Source of the DNA: a virus | IMG/VR virus record: IMGVR_UViG_3300030085_002648 | Span: 1-51,929 of that record | Direction: 5' to 3' (one strand) | DNA length: 51,929 bases | Part shown: positions 42,295 through 50,469 of the stretch, piece after piece | How the letters are laid out: each line of letters starts with the position of its first letter | Position numbering within the stretch: the first letter of the stretch is position 1 | Notes under the pieces: generated by a model | What the model saw: the letters and a program-made list of their open reading frames with translations, nothing else | The model's database searches: none | What the model was told of the DNA's origin: nothing | Made by a program: the position numbers and the translations under genes

Positions 42295-44235
42295 ATGGCA
42301 ACACAAGTATCGCCAGGAATTGTTGTTCAGGAGCGCGATTTTACTAACTCACGTCTCCAGGAAACAATTACTAATATTGGTGCTATCGCAGGACCTTTCT
42401 TGAAAGGTGATGTCGGCGTAGCGGAATTAATTACAAGCGAAAAAGAATTAGTAGAAAAATTCGGAAAACCTACCGCAGATAACTACGAGTATTGGTTTAC
42501 TGCTTCTGAGTTTCTTAACTACGGCGGTAACCTCCAGGTAGCAAGAATTGCCGATTCTTCTGGATCTAATCTGACTAATGCTAACTCAGCAGGGGTTGCT
42601 ACTGTAAAAATTAACAACCGTGCAGCATATGAAGCAAACATTGAGGGCAGTGCTCAAACTTATGACTTCGTTGCAAGAACTCCAGGAACTCATGGTAACG
42701 CACTTGAGGTAGTAACTATTGACCGTGGTGCTGATCAAATCATCAGTCTTGGTGGTGCTGTAGCAGTCTCTCAAGGTGATGCTGTTACCGATGGCACTGC
42801 TACTGGAGTTGCATACGAAGACAACACTGCAGACACTACAAAGATCTCTGTTGTTCTTGATGCTGGTTCTGCTAAGTTTGCACAAAATGGAACCGTAGGC
42901 GGAGAGAATGTTGATTCAGTCACTGACTGGTATAATGAGCAGTATGCTGTTGCAGGTCAAATCAAGTGGAATGCACTTGCTCCTCGTCCTGGTACTTCAC
43001 CTTATGCTGCAGCACGCGGTGGTGCTAATGATGAAATTCACGTTGTAGTTCTTGACAAAACAGGTGGCATTACTGGAACAGCAAACTCTGTTCTAGAAAA
43101 AATGCTTTATCTCTCGAAAGCTGTTGGCGCTAAAACTACTGAAGGTGAAGCAAACCATTATAAGGATGTAATCAAGGGTCGTTCTAAGTATGTTTTCCTC
43201 GGAGCTTACGAAGACGGTACTGATGTATATTCTTACACCAACTCAGTAGCAATTACAGTTTCTGGAACTCCTGCTTCTTCATTCCATCTGTATGGTCCTC
43301 GTACATATACATTATCTGCTGGTACTGATTACGCTAACTACAACGTTGGTAACGAGACTCAAACATATCTTGATGCTTTCTCTGATACAGAGACCATCAC
43401 AATTGACTACATTCTTTGCGGTCCTTCAAATCTTGCCAAAGCAAATTCACTGATCAATCTTGCCAACCAAAGAAAGGATTGTATTGCTTTCATCTCTCCA
43501 CAGAGATCTGACGTTGTTGGAGCAAATGCTTCTACAGCATCTGACCAAGCAAAGAACGTAACTGAGTTCTTTGAAGCAATTAGCGATAGTTCTTCTTACG
43601 CTGTATTTGATAACAACTACAAGTATATCTACGACAGATTTAACGATCAATATCGTTACATCCCAACTAATGCTGACATGGCAGGTCTTTGTGTTAACAC
43701 AACTGCTGTTTCGGAAGCATGGTATTCCCCTGCTGGTTTCAACAGAGGTAACCTGAGAAATGCAATTAAGATTGCATTTAACCCAAATAAGGCACAGAGA
43801 GATGATCTCTATTCTAATCGTGTCAATCCAATCGTTTCATTCCCTGGTCAGGGCATCGTTCTGTTTGGTGACAAGACTGCTCTCCGTAGTCCTTCTGCCT
43901 TCGACAGAATCAACGTTCGTCGTCTGTTCCTCATCCTTGAGAGAACAGTCAAGAACTTCTCAAAAAATGTTCTGTTTGAATTAAATGATGATACTACTCG
44001 TTTGAATTTCTCTACGCAGGTTAACAACTACATGCGTGACATTCAGGCAAGAAGAGGCATGACTGACTTCCTCGTAGTTGCGGATACTACTAATAACACT
44101 CCAGATGTTATTGATCGTAATGAATTTGTTGCTGATATCTATATCAAACCTGCTCGCTCTATTAACTTCATCACTCTGACATTCGTTGCTACTCGCACGG
44201 GCGTCTCCTTTGAAGAAGTTATCGGCAGAGTTTGA
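42295..44235 (+). CDS. gp18: gp18 tail sheath protein
   Basis: A 646-residue contractile sheath subunit, near the T4 length (659). The N-terminus (VSPGIVVQERDFTNSRLQET, then GAIAGPFLKGD) and the C-terminal polymerisation domain (RRLFLILERTVKNFSKNVLFE, NNYMRDIQARRGM, INFITLTFVATRTGVSFEEV) are diagnostic. The middle (about residues 110-330) is the variable outer domain. Subunits stack around the gp19 tube and contract during DNA injection. It has its own late promoter-like motif and is followed 36 bases later by gp19. Confidence 0.95.
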   Translation: MATQVSPGIVVQERDFTNSRLQETITNIGAIAGPFLKGDVGVAELITSEKELVEKFGKPTADNYEYWFTASEFLNYGGNLQVARIADSSGSNLTNANSAGVATVKINNRAAYEANIEGSAQTYDFVARTPGTHGNALEVVTIDRGADQIISLGGAVAVSQGDAVTDGTATGVAYEDNTADTTKISVVLDAGSAKFAQNGTVGGENVDSVTDWYNEQYAVAGQIKWNALAPRPGTSPYAAARGGANDEIHVVVLDKTGGITGTANSVLEKMLYLSKAVGAKTTEGEANHYKDVIKGRSKYVFLGAYEDGTDVYSYTNSVAITVSGTPASSFHLYGPRTYTLSAGTDYANYNVGNETQTYLDAFSDTETITIDYILCGPSNLAKANSLINLANQRKDCIAFISPQRSDVVGANASTASDQAKNVTEFFEAISDSSSYAVFDNNYKYIYDRFNDQYRYIPTNADMAGLCVNTTAVSEAWYSPAGFNRGNLRNAIKIAFNPNKAQRDDLYSNRVNPIVSFPGQGIVLFGDKTALRSPSAFDRINVRRLFLILERTVKNFSKNVLFELNDDTTRLNFSTQVNNYMRDIQARRGMTDFLVVADTTNNTPDVIDRNEFVADIYIKPARSINFITLTFVATRTGVSFEEVIGRV

Positions 44236-44241
44236 TTAGAA

Positions 44242-44249
44242 AATAAATA
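44242..44249 (+). promoter_or_regulatory. late promoter-like motif before gp19
   Basis: AATAAATA (one mismatch), followed by an AAGGAGAT ribosome site and the gp19 ATG at 44272. Confidence 0.5.
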
Positions 44250-44271
44250 CACTTAAGGAGATAATCAAACA

Positions 44272-44868
44272 ATGGCAAACTTAACTTCATTTAAATCTAA
44301 AATTGGTTATGGTATCCGTCCTAATCTATTCATGGTCCAGGTAACAGACCTGGAAGATAACCTGGATGATAGTGCTAAGGTGAAAGGTACAGATGCTGAT
44401 TTCACATTCCTCTGTCGTTCCGCTGGTATTCCTGCCAGCACAATTGGAACGGTAGAAGTTCCTTTCAGAGGAAGAGTCATCAAACTTCCTGGTGATCGCA
44501 CTTTTGAATCCTGGACTGTCACAGTTATGGCTGATGAGAGCATGGATGTCAGAGCATACTTTGAAAAGTGGATGAATAAACTGAACAAGCATGAGAACGG
44601 TGCAGGTTATACTGATAAATTTGCCTCTACACTGAGAGTTTCTCAACTGCAGCGTGGAACCAGCACTAGTAAAGCACTGAAGGATCCACATAAAATTGTA
44701 AGATCCTATGAGTTCATTAATGCTTTCCCAACTAACATTGCTCAGATTGATTTGTCATATGACAACAACAATACTGTTGCTGAGTACACTGTTGAATTCC
44801 AGTATGACTGGTGGGAAGCTAAAAAGAAAGATGATTCTGTTGACATCGGTGCAACTGCCGCTATTTGA
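44272..44868 (+). CDS. gp19: gp19 tail tube protein
   Basis: A 198-residue protein; T4 gp19 has 163. The N-terminus (SFKSKIGYGIRPNLFMVQV), the CRSAGIPASTIGTVEVPFRG segment, the KLPGDRTFESWTVTVM strand and the C-terminal VEFQYDWWE are typical of T4-like tail tubes. Hexameric rings stack to form the DNA conduit inside the sheath. The strong AAGGAGAT ribosome site suits a highly expressed virion protein. A paralogous fold appears in the gp3-like gene at 50470. Confidence 0.93.
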   Translation: MANLTSFKSKIGYGIRPNLFMVQVTDLEDNLDDSAKVKGTDADFTFLCRSAGIPASTIGTVEVPFRGRVIKLPGDRTFESWTVTVMADESMDVRAYFEKWMNKLNKHENGAGYTDKFASTLRVSQLQRGTSTSKALKDPHKIVRSYEFINAFPTNIAQIDLSYDNNNTVAEYTVEFQYDWWEAKKKDDSVDIGATAAI

Positions 44869-44873
44869 TTCTG

Positions 44874-44881
44874 AATAAATA
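44874..44881 (+). promoter_or_regulatory. late promoter-like motif before gp20
   Basis: AATAAATA (one mismatch), 30 bases before the gp20 ATG. A small hairpin (AACTAC with GTAGTT, 44881-44899) follows without a T run, so it is not a terminator. Confidence 0.45.
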
Positions 44882-44910
44882 ACTACAGTAAACGTAGTTA
44901 ACCTTATACA

Positions 44911-46545
44911 ATGGCGGAGTTATTTGGGTTTTCCCTTGATAAAGGAAACCAAAAGAAAAAGAAGCAGCAGGGGTTAATCTCCCCTGTTGCTCCTAATAAT
45001 GACGACGGGACCGTAACAATCTCCGCTGGAGGTTATTACGGTCAATATGTTGATATGGAGGGTGTCTCCAGAAATGAGTTTGAGCAGATCCGAAAGTATC
45101 GCGAAGTCTCATTACACCCTGAAGTTGACTCCGCAATTGATGAAGTAGTCAACGAAGCAATCGTTGCAGATGGTGATGATTCACCTGTAGAAATTGAACT
45201 CTCTAATCTTGAGCAGAGCGAGTCAATCAAGAAGAGAATCAGAGAAGAATTTAACGAGATCAAACGCTTACTGCAGTTTGATAAAAAGTGCTATCATATT
45301 TTCAGACGTTGGTATATTGATGGAAGACTATATTATCATAAGGTAATTGATGTAGCAAAACCCACTGAGGGTATTCAAGAACTCCGTTATATTGATCCAC
45401 TGAAGATCAAGAAAATGCGTGAGGTTAAGAAGAAACCTGCGCCAGGTGGTGGAGATAAAGCAAAAGTTTTAAACTACGGTGATGTAAACGAATACTATCT
45501 CTACAATCCTAAAGGAGTATTCAATCATAAAGCAGCGGTCAGTCTTGCAGGGAACGATCAACTCGGTGTGAAAATTGCACCCGACGCAATCACGTTCTGC
45601 ACGTCAGGACTGATGGATATGAATCAAAATCTGCCATTGTCATATCTGCATAAGTCACTGAAGGCAGTTAACCAACTGAGAATGATTGAAGATTCTCTGG
45701 TTATCTATAGAATGTCCCGCGCACCTGAGCGTCGTATTTTCTACATTGACGTTGGCAATCTTCCAAAGGTCAAAGCAGAACAATATCTGCGTGAGGTCAT
45801 GTCTCGCTATAGAAATAAACTGGTATATGATGCCAGCACTGGTGAGATTCGTGACGACAAAAAGTTCATGAGTATGCTGGAAGATTTCTGGTTACCTCGC
45901 CGCGAAGGTGGTAGAGGCACAGAGATCACCACACTTCCTGGTGCTCAGAATCTTGGAGAACTGAAGGACGTTGAATACTTCCTAAAGAAACTCTACAAAT
46001 CGTTAAACCTCCCACCATCTCGCGTGGGCGAGGAAAAGGGATTTAGTCTTGGGCGCTCTAATGAGATCCTGCGTGATGAACTCAAGTTTATCAAGTTCGT
46101 CGGCAGACTCCGCAAACAATTCTCACATCTCTTCAATGATATGTTGAAGACTCAGTTAATCCTCAAAGGTGTTATCACTGTGGATGACTGGGAAATGATG
46201 GAGCAGCATATTCAATATGACTATCTGTTTGATAACCATTTCACTGAACTCAAGGAGATTGAGATGATCGGTGAGAGATTAAACCTCGTAGAAAGAATGC
46301 AACCTTTCATGGGTGTTTACTACTCCAATGATCACATCAAGCGTCAGATCCTGCAACAAAAAGAATCCGAGATTGAAGAGATCCGCATTCAAATTGAGAA
46401 GGAGAAGAAGTCTGGTGAACTCATGGATACTCCAGTCATGCCAGTGGAAGATCCCAATGCTCCAGTTCCACCAGCAGGTGGTCCAGTTGATACATCAACG
46501 AAACCTCCTATGAAAGCGCAGACTTCTAAAGAACTTGAAAACTAA
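44911..46545 (+). CDS. gp20: gp20 portal vertex protein
   Basis: A 544-residue protein, close to T4 gp20 (524). Family landmarks are YREVSLHPEVDSAIDEVVNE, RRWYIDGRLYYHKVID, ELRYIDPLKIKKMREV, the long stem region IYRMSRAPERRIFYIDVGNL and FWLPRREGGRGTEITTLPG. The last 60 residues are a Pro/Glu-rich tail. The dodecamer starts prohead assembly, docks gp17 during packaging and binds gp13/gp14 afterwards. It has no obvious Shine-Dalgarno site. It is followed by gp67 after 26 bases. Confidence 0.95.
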   Translation: MAELFGFSLDKGNQKKKKQQGLISPVAPNNDDGTVTISAGGYYGQYVDMEGVSRNEFEQIRKYREVSLHPEVDSAIDEVVNEAIVADGDDSPVEIELSNLEQSESIKKRIREEFNEIKRLLQFDKKCYHIFRRWYIDGRLYYHKVIDVAKPTEGIQELRYIDPLKIKKMREVKKKPAPGGGDKAKVLNYGDVNEYYLYNPKGVFNHKAAVSLAGNDQLGVKIAPDAITFCTSGLMDMNQNLPLSYLHKSLKAVNQLRMIEDSLVIYRMSRAPERRIFYIDVGNLPKVKAEQYLREVMSRYRNKLVYDASTGEIRDDKKFMSMLEDFWLPRREGGRGTEITTLPGAQNLGELKDVEYFLKKLYKSLNLPPSRVGEEKGFSLGRSNEILRDELKFIKFVGRLRKQFSHLFNDMLKTQLILKGVITVDDWEMMEQHIQYDYLFDNHFTELKEIEMIGERLNLVERMQPFMGVYYSNDHIKRQILQQKESEIEEIRIQIEKEKKSGELMDTPVMPVEDPNAPVPPAGGPVDTSTKPPMKAQTSKELEN

Positions 46546-46571
46546 ATAATATTATAAATTAATTTACAATT

Positions 46572-46841
46572 ATGACTGTTACTAAAGAATTGATTGACAA
46601 AATTGTTAACGGAGAGAACTCTGTTGCATCTGATGAGGTGATTGATCTTCTGTATGCGAAAGCATCTGAAGCATTAGATTCTTATAAGAAAGAATATGCT
46701 GGTCAACTCATGAATCCAACCGAAGGAGAACCTGAGGTTGGTGAGGGAGATCCCAACATTGATGCTCCGCAACCAGAAGGATCCGCAGAACAGGAGATTG
46801 AAGAACCCACCACCGAACCCGAACCCGAAGAAGAACAATGA
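46572..46841 (+). CDS. gp67: gp67-like prohead core protein
   Basis: An 89-residue protein in the gp67 position (between gp20 and gp21). It has a short helical N-terminal part (LIDKIVNGENSVASDEVIDL) and a Pro/Glu-rich acidic tail, like the acidic tail of T4 gp67 (80 residues). gp67 is a scaffolding-core component needed for correct head shape and is degraded by gp21. The stop overlaps the gp21 start (ATGA). The assignment rests on position, size and composition, since direct similarity to T4 gp67 is weak. Confidence 0.75.
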   Translation: MTVTKELIDKIVNGENSVASDEVIDLLYAKASEALDSYKKEYAGQLMNPTEGEPEVGEGDPNIDAPQPEGSAEQEIEEPTTEPEPEEEQ

Positions 46842-47482
46842 AACTTATCGTAGAGCACATTGAAGATATTGAACTTCTCACTGAAGAGAAGGATGGAAAA
46901 GAGTATACATATATTCAGGGAGTATTTTTACAGGGCGATATCAAAAATCGCAATGGAAGAGTATATCCGATGCCTGTTCTTCAGCGCGAAGTAACTAACT
47001 ACAACGAAAATTTCGTTCAAAAGTCCCGTGCTCTAGGTGAACTCGGTCATCCTGATGGTCCTACCATCAACCTTGATCGTGTTTCACATAAGATTGTAGA
47101 ACTTTATCAAGATGGTTCTAACTATGTTGGTAAGGCAAAACTTCTTGAAACCCCTATGGGTCAAATTGCAAAGAACCTTCTCCGTGAAGGTGTGCAACTT
47201 GGAGTTTCTTCTAGAGGTGTAGGTAGTCTTGAGTCTAAGGGTGGTTCAAATTATGTCCGCGATGACTTTATGCTCACAACTGCTGCTGATATTGTTGCTG
47301 ATCCTTCTGCCCCTGATGCATTCGTCAACGGAATCATGGAAGGAAAAGAATGGGTCTGGAACAACGGAGCATTTAAAGAAGCAGAACTCCAGCAAGTAAA
47401 AGAAGATTTAGAGAGAGTATCACGCGGAGCACTTGAGGGTAAAATCCTTGAGAGCTTTGAGAAACTGCTCTCTAACTTATAA
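46838..47482 (+). CDS. gp21: gp21 prohead core protease
   Basis: A 214-residue serine protease matching T4 gp21 (212). GVFLQGDIKNRNGRVYP is the family N-terminal motif. GELGHPDG supplies the catalytic His (H71). GVSSRGVGS supplies the catalytic Ser (S124 or S125). Asp in TTAADIVADPSAPDA is the probable third residue (D151 or D155). It cleaves core proteins and gp23 after (L/I)xE before packaging. The start overlaps the end of gp67 by ATGA, so the two are translated together. Confidence 0.94.
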   Translation: MKLIVEHIEDIELLTEEKDGKEYTYIQGVFLQGDIKNRNGRVYPMPVLQREVTNYNENFVQKSRALGELGHPDGPTINLDRVSHKIVELYQDGSNYVGKAKLLETPMGQIAKNLLREGVQLGVSSRGVGSLESKGGSNYVRDDFMLTTAADIVADPSAPDAFVNGIMEGKEWVWNNGAFKEAELQQVKEDLERVSRGALEGKILESFEKLLSNL

Positions 47483-47486
47483 TTTT

Positions 47487-47494
47487 AATAAATA
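47487..47494 (+). promoter_or_regulatory. late promoter-like motif before gp22
   Basis: AATAAATA (one mismatch), just after the gp21 stop and 39 bases before the gp22 ATG. Confidence 0.5.
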
Positions 47495-47533
47495 AGTAAT
47501 AGAAAAACTAAGGTCCTTTAGGGGTTATTTTAA

Positions 47534-48619
47534 ATGGCTAATTCGTTAAACGAGAAATTTGAAGATTTCGTATCAGAGAACGTTGATGCGGAAACTGTTA
47601 CAGAAATGAAAAATGCTGTAAACGCTGGTGCTGCACCAGCTGAGGGATCACACCTTCCTGCTGCTCAAGGTGCTGATGTTGCTGTTGCCAATGTTGAACC
47701 AATGGCTGCAGGATCATCCGCTGAGTACTCAGGTAAGTTTGAGAACTCTGGTGCTAAGGCTGCTGCTCCAGTTAAAAAGTCTAAGACTGCAGTTAACTCG
47801 GGCGAAGGCAAGCAAGATCCTATGCCTAAATTAGAAGGCGGTAAGGATATGGCTGGCAAGAAGGTCAGTCGTGGTGGCGGGGACGCAATGCCTAAACTGG
47901 CTAAGGAAGAGATTGATGTTACTGATGACATCAATGCACTCGTCAATGGCGAGGATCTTTCTGAAGAATTCAAAGAAAAAGCAACAACAATTTTCAGCGC
48001 CGCTGTTTCTTCTAAGATTGATGAAGAAACCAAGCGTCTGGAAGAAAGCTATGCTGCTCAGTTGAATGAGCAAATTGACGTGATCAAGGAGGAAATGTCA
48101 TCTAAGGTTGACTCCTTCTTGAACTATATTGTAGAACAATGGATTAGTGATAACAAGCTCGCAATCAACGAAGGTATTCGCACCGAGATTGCTGAGTCCT
48201 TTATGTCTGCTCTTAAGGGAGTGTTCACCGAACACTACATGGATATTCCAGAAGAGAAGTACGATATGGTTGAGGGGATGAGCGAAAAGTTAGATGAAAT
48301 GGAGACAAAACTCAACGAACAAATTGACAAAAATGTTGAATTAAATTCTGCTCTGGGAGAATTCGTCAAAGAATCTATCGTTGCCGAAGTATCTCAGGGT
48401 CTCGCTGATACTCAGAAAGAAAAACTTTCCTCCCTTGCTGAGGGTGTAGAGTTTACTTCCGAAGAGTCATTCAAAGAGAAGATTGAAACCATTAAGGAAA
48501 ACTATTTCCCTAAGACTTCAATCAATGAGAGCGTAGAAGAATCTGAGCCTGTTGCCGAGAAGGTAATCCCTGCTGGCATGGAGCAATATGTTTCCGCAAT
48601 CTCACGCTACAATAAGTGA
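47534..48619 (+). CDS. gp22: gp22 prohead scaffold protein
   Basis: A 361-residue scaffold. The N-terminal third is Ala/Gly/Pro-rich and probably disordered. Residues about 140-330 are a long series of Glu/Lys-rich helices (FKEKATTIFSAAVSSKIDEE, LNEQIDVIKEEMSSKVDSFL), typical of gp22. LAE-G and INE-G sequences are candidate gp21 cleavage sites, consistent with its degradation during maturation. T4 gp22 has 269 residues; the extra length is mostly the N-terminal low-complexity part. It lies between gp21 and gp23, as in T4. Confidence 0.9.
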   Translation: MANSLNEKFEDFVSENVDAETVTEMKNAVNAGAAPAEGSHLPAAQGADVAVANVEPMAAGSSAEYSGKFENSGAKAAAPVKKSKTAVNSGEGKQDPMPKLEGGKDMAGKKVSRGGGDAMPKLAKEEIDVTDDINALVNGEDLSEEFKEKATTIFSAAVSSKIDEETKRLEESYAAQLNEQIDVIKEEMSSKVDSFLNYIVEQWISDNKLAINEGIRTEIAESFMSALKGVFTEHYMDIPEEKYDMVEGMSEKLDEMETKLNEQIDKNVELNSALGEFVKESIVAEVSQGLADTQKEKLSSLAEGVEFTSEESFKEKIETIKENYFPKTSINESVEESEPVAEKVIPAGMEQYVSAISRYNK

Positions 48620-48626
48620 TCTAAAT

Positions 48627-48634
48627 TATAAATA
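48627..48634 (+). promoter_or_regulatory. late promoter motif before gp23
   Basis: Perfect TATAAATA, 42 bases before the ATG of the major capsid gene, consistent with the strongest late unit. A CAAGGAGA ribosome site follows. Confidence 0.7.
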
Positions 48635-48676
48635 AGTTATAGTTCACAAACATTAAATTTTTCCAAGGAGAACCAA

Positions 48677-50029
48677 ATGTTCAATACCGAACAACTCCAG
48701 GAGAAGTGGGCACCTGTTCTGTCTCACGGCGATCTCCCCGAGATCAAAGATAGTTACAAGAAGGCTGTCACCACTCAACTTCTGGAAAACCAAGAGAAAT
48801 TCCTCCGCGAGGAGAGAATGCTGACCGAAGCGCCTACTAACGCTGGTCCTATCAATACACCTACCACAGGTAGTGGAAACGTAGCAGGTTTTGACCCCGT
48901 ACTGATCTCACTGATCCGTCGCTCAATGCCTAACCTGATCGCCTATGACATCTGCGGCGTTCAACCAATGAACGGTCCTACTGGACTGATCTTCGCAATG
49001 CGCTCCCGCGTTGAGTCCCAGACTGGCGACGAGACCTTCTACAACGAAGTCAACTCTGCTTTCTCTGGTACTGCTTACGACAGTGGCAACTCTGCTGGTG
49101 GTACTGCTCCTACTGGATCCAACCCTGCCGTCCTCAACGACAGCGGCACCTATGGATCTGCTGGCGGCATGGATACATCCACCGCTGAAGCTCTGGGTGA
49201 AGCCGCTGCTAGCGTATTCCCAGAAATGGCATTCAGCATCGAAAAGATTGCTGTCACCGCTAAGAGCCGTGCTCTGAAAGCTGAGTACAGCATTGAACTC
49301 GCACAAGACCTGAAGGCAATTCATGGTCTGGATGCTGAAACTGAACTCGCCAACATCCTCTCTGCTGAGATCCTCACCGAAATCAACAGAGAAGTCGTTC
49401 GTACCGTATTCCGCTCCGCTAAGCCTGGTGCTCAGCAGAACGTTGCTACTCAAGGTACGTTTGACATGGACGTTGATTCCAACGGACGTTGGAGCGTTGA
49501 GAAGTTCAAGGGTCTCCTCTTCCAGATTGAGCGTGAAATGAACGCCATCGCAAAAGAGACTCGTAGAGGGAAGGGCAACATGCTCGTCTGCTCTTCAGAC
49601 GTTGCTTCTGCCCTGTCAATGGCTGGCGTCCTTGACTACAACCCTGCTCTTAACACAGGTCTGAACGTTGATGACACTGGTAGCACCTTCGTTGGTACGC
49701 TGAACGGTCGCATCCGCGTTTACATTGATCCTTATTCGGCACTGCCTTCTGAGGGTAACAACGCTGCTCAGTTCTTCATCGCTGGTTATAAGGGTACTTC
49801 CCCTTATGATGCTGGTCTGTTCTATTGCCCATATGTACCTCTGCAGATGGTACGCGCAATCGGACCTGACACCTTCCAGCCCAAGATCGGATTTAAGACC
49901 CGCTACGGCATGGTTCTTAATCCATTCGCTAAGGGTGCTACTGCTCTTACCAACTCCGATCCTACCAATGCTGGTAACGTCAACACCAACGTCTACTACA
50001 GACGTGTCCGTGTTACCAACCTTATGTGA
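48677..50029 (+). CDS. gp23: gp23 major capsid protein
   Basis: A 450-residue HK97-fold capsid precursor. Diagnostic gp23 segments are FDPVLISLIRRSMPNLIAYD, ICGVQPMNGPTGLIFAMRSR, FSIEKIAVTAKSRALKAEYS, DLKAIHGLDAETELANILS and the C-terminal QPKIGFKTRYGMVLNPFAKG. The N-terminal 51 residues are a helical scaffold-binding piece ending in LTE-A, a match to the gp21 cleavage site (after E51). It is GC-richer than its neighbours, with codons typical of a very highly expressed gene. It is followed by a strong terminator. T4 gp23 is longer (521). Confidence 0.97.
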   Translation: MFNTEQLQEKWAPVLSHGDLPEIKDSYKKAVTTQLLENQEKFLREERMLTEAPTNAGPINTPTTGSGNVAGFDPVLISLIRRSMPNLIAYDICGVQPMNGPTGLIFAMRSRVESQTGDETFYNEVNSAFSGTAYDSGNSAGGTAPTGSNPAVLNDSGTYGSAGGMDTSTAEALGEAAASVFPEMAFSIEKIAVTAKSRALKAEYSIELAQDLKAIHGLDAETELANILSAEILTEINREVVRTVFRSAKPGAQQNVATQGTFDMDVDSNGRWSVEKFKGLLFQIEREMNAIAKETRRGKGNMLVCSSDVASALSMAGVLDYNPALNTGLNVDDTGSTFVGTLNGRIRVYIDPYSALPSEGNNAAQFFIAGYKGTSPYDAGLFYCPYVPLQMVRAIGPDTFQPKIGFKTRYGMVLNPFAKGATALTNSDPTNAGNVNTNVYYRRVRVTNLM

Positions 50030-50051
50030 TCCACGTCACACAGGACCTCAC

Positions 50052-50079
50052 AGACCTCCCTCACGGGGGGTCTTTTTTT
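50052..50079 (+). terminator. terminator after gp23
   Basis: A nine-pair stem (50052-50060 with 50065-50073, one T-G pair), a TCAC loop and a seven-base T run. It lies 22 bases after the capsid stop codon. Confidence 0.85.
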
Positions 50080-50182
50080 ATGTACAATTTTTTACTTACA
50101 TTGAGTTTAGTAAAAAAGCAATAAATGTATATTACGATACACAAAGTTGACTAGATAGTATAGAGTTATGCGAGGTGAAGAA

Positions 50183-50269
50183 ATGAACCCATGCCCTCCT
50201 AGTACATCATGTAGCAAGAATTGTATGGAGGTGACCAAATGCACAATCTATTATCACGCGCTCAATTAG
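50183..50269 (+). CDS. possible Cys-rich micropeptide
   Basis: A 28-residue reading frame starting at the ATG five bases after an AGGTG ribosome-like site; an ATG at 50168 would add five residues. It reads MNPCPPSTSCSKNCMEVTKC followed by eight more residues, with four cysteines in 17 residues. It overlaps the start of the next small gene by 31 bases in another frame. It lies between the gp23 terminator and the next terminator. Expression is not proven: it is too short for composition to decide. Confidence 0.35.
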   Translation: MNPCPPSTSCSKNCMEVTKCTIYYHALN

Positions 50270-50412
50270 ATGAGTGGCGACATTTTGAAGACACAGTTGA
50301 TGATTTAGAGATAGAAAATCAGAAATTAAATGATTACTACGAATGTCTAATTGAGTGTGATTCCCTGGACCAGAACCAATGTAAACGCATATGCCGAAGA
50401 ATTCTAATGTAG
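50239..50412 (+). CDS. small Cys-containing hypothetical protein
   Basis: A 57-residue protein. The ATG has a strong GGAGGTGA site eight bases upstream, so it is preferred to an in-frame TTG at 50221. The N-terminal part is a likely coiled coil (LDEWRHFEDTVDDLEIENQK) and the C-terminal half has four cysteines (YYECLIECDSLDQNQCKRIC). The function is unknown. It is enclosed by terminators on both sides (50052-50079 and 50419-50441), so it is not simply part of the capsid or gp3 transcripts. Confidence 0.65.
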   Translation: MHNLLSRAQLDEWRHFEDTVDDLEIENQKLNDYYECLIECDSLDQNQCKRICRRILM

Positions 50413-50418
50413 CTACAT

Positions 50419-50441
50419 GACCCCGAAAGGGGTCTTTTTTT
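50419..50441 (+). terminator. terminator after the small Cys-containing gene
   Basis: A perfect six-pair stem (GACCCC with GGGGTC), a GAAA tetraloop and a seven-T run. TCTAAATA at 50443-50450, directly after it, may be a weak late promoter for gp3. Confidence 0.85.
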
Positions 50442-50469
50442 ATCTAAATATCTAAAAAGTATTATAACA

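Noticed and set aside
44881-44899. Terminator before gp20
   Set aside because: The six-pair hairpin has no T run and low GC; at most it is a leader structure.
48923-49453. 176-residue minus-strand frame in gp23
   Set aside because: Antisense by-product of the biased codon use of the capsid gene; no start signals.
49725-50150. 141-residue frame running out of gp23 across its terminator
   Set aside because: Overlaps the conserved C-terminus of gp23 in another frame, reads through a strong terminator and has low-complexity composition.
50101-50182. Host-type promoter for the small Cys-rich genes
   Set aside because: TTGAGT, TTGACT, TATATT and TATAGA elements are present, but no pair has 16-18 base spacing with acceptable matches.
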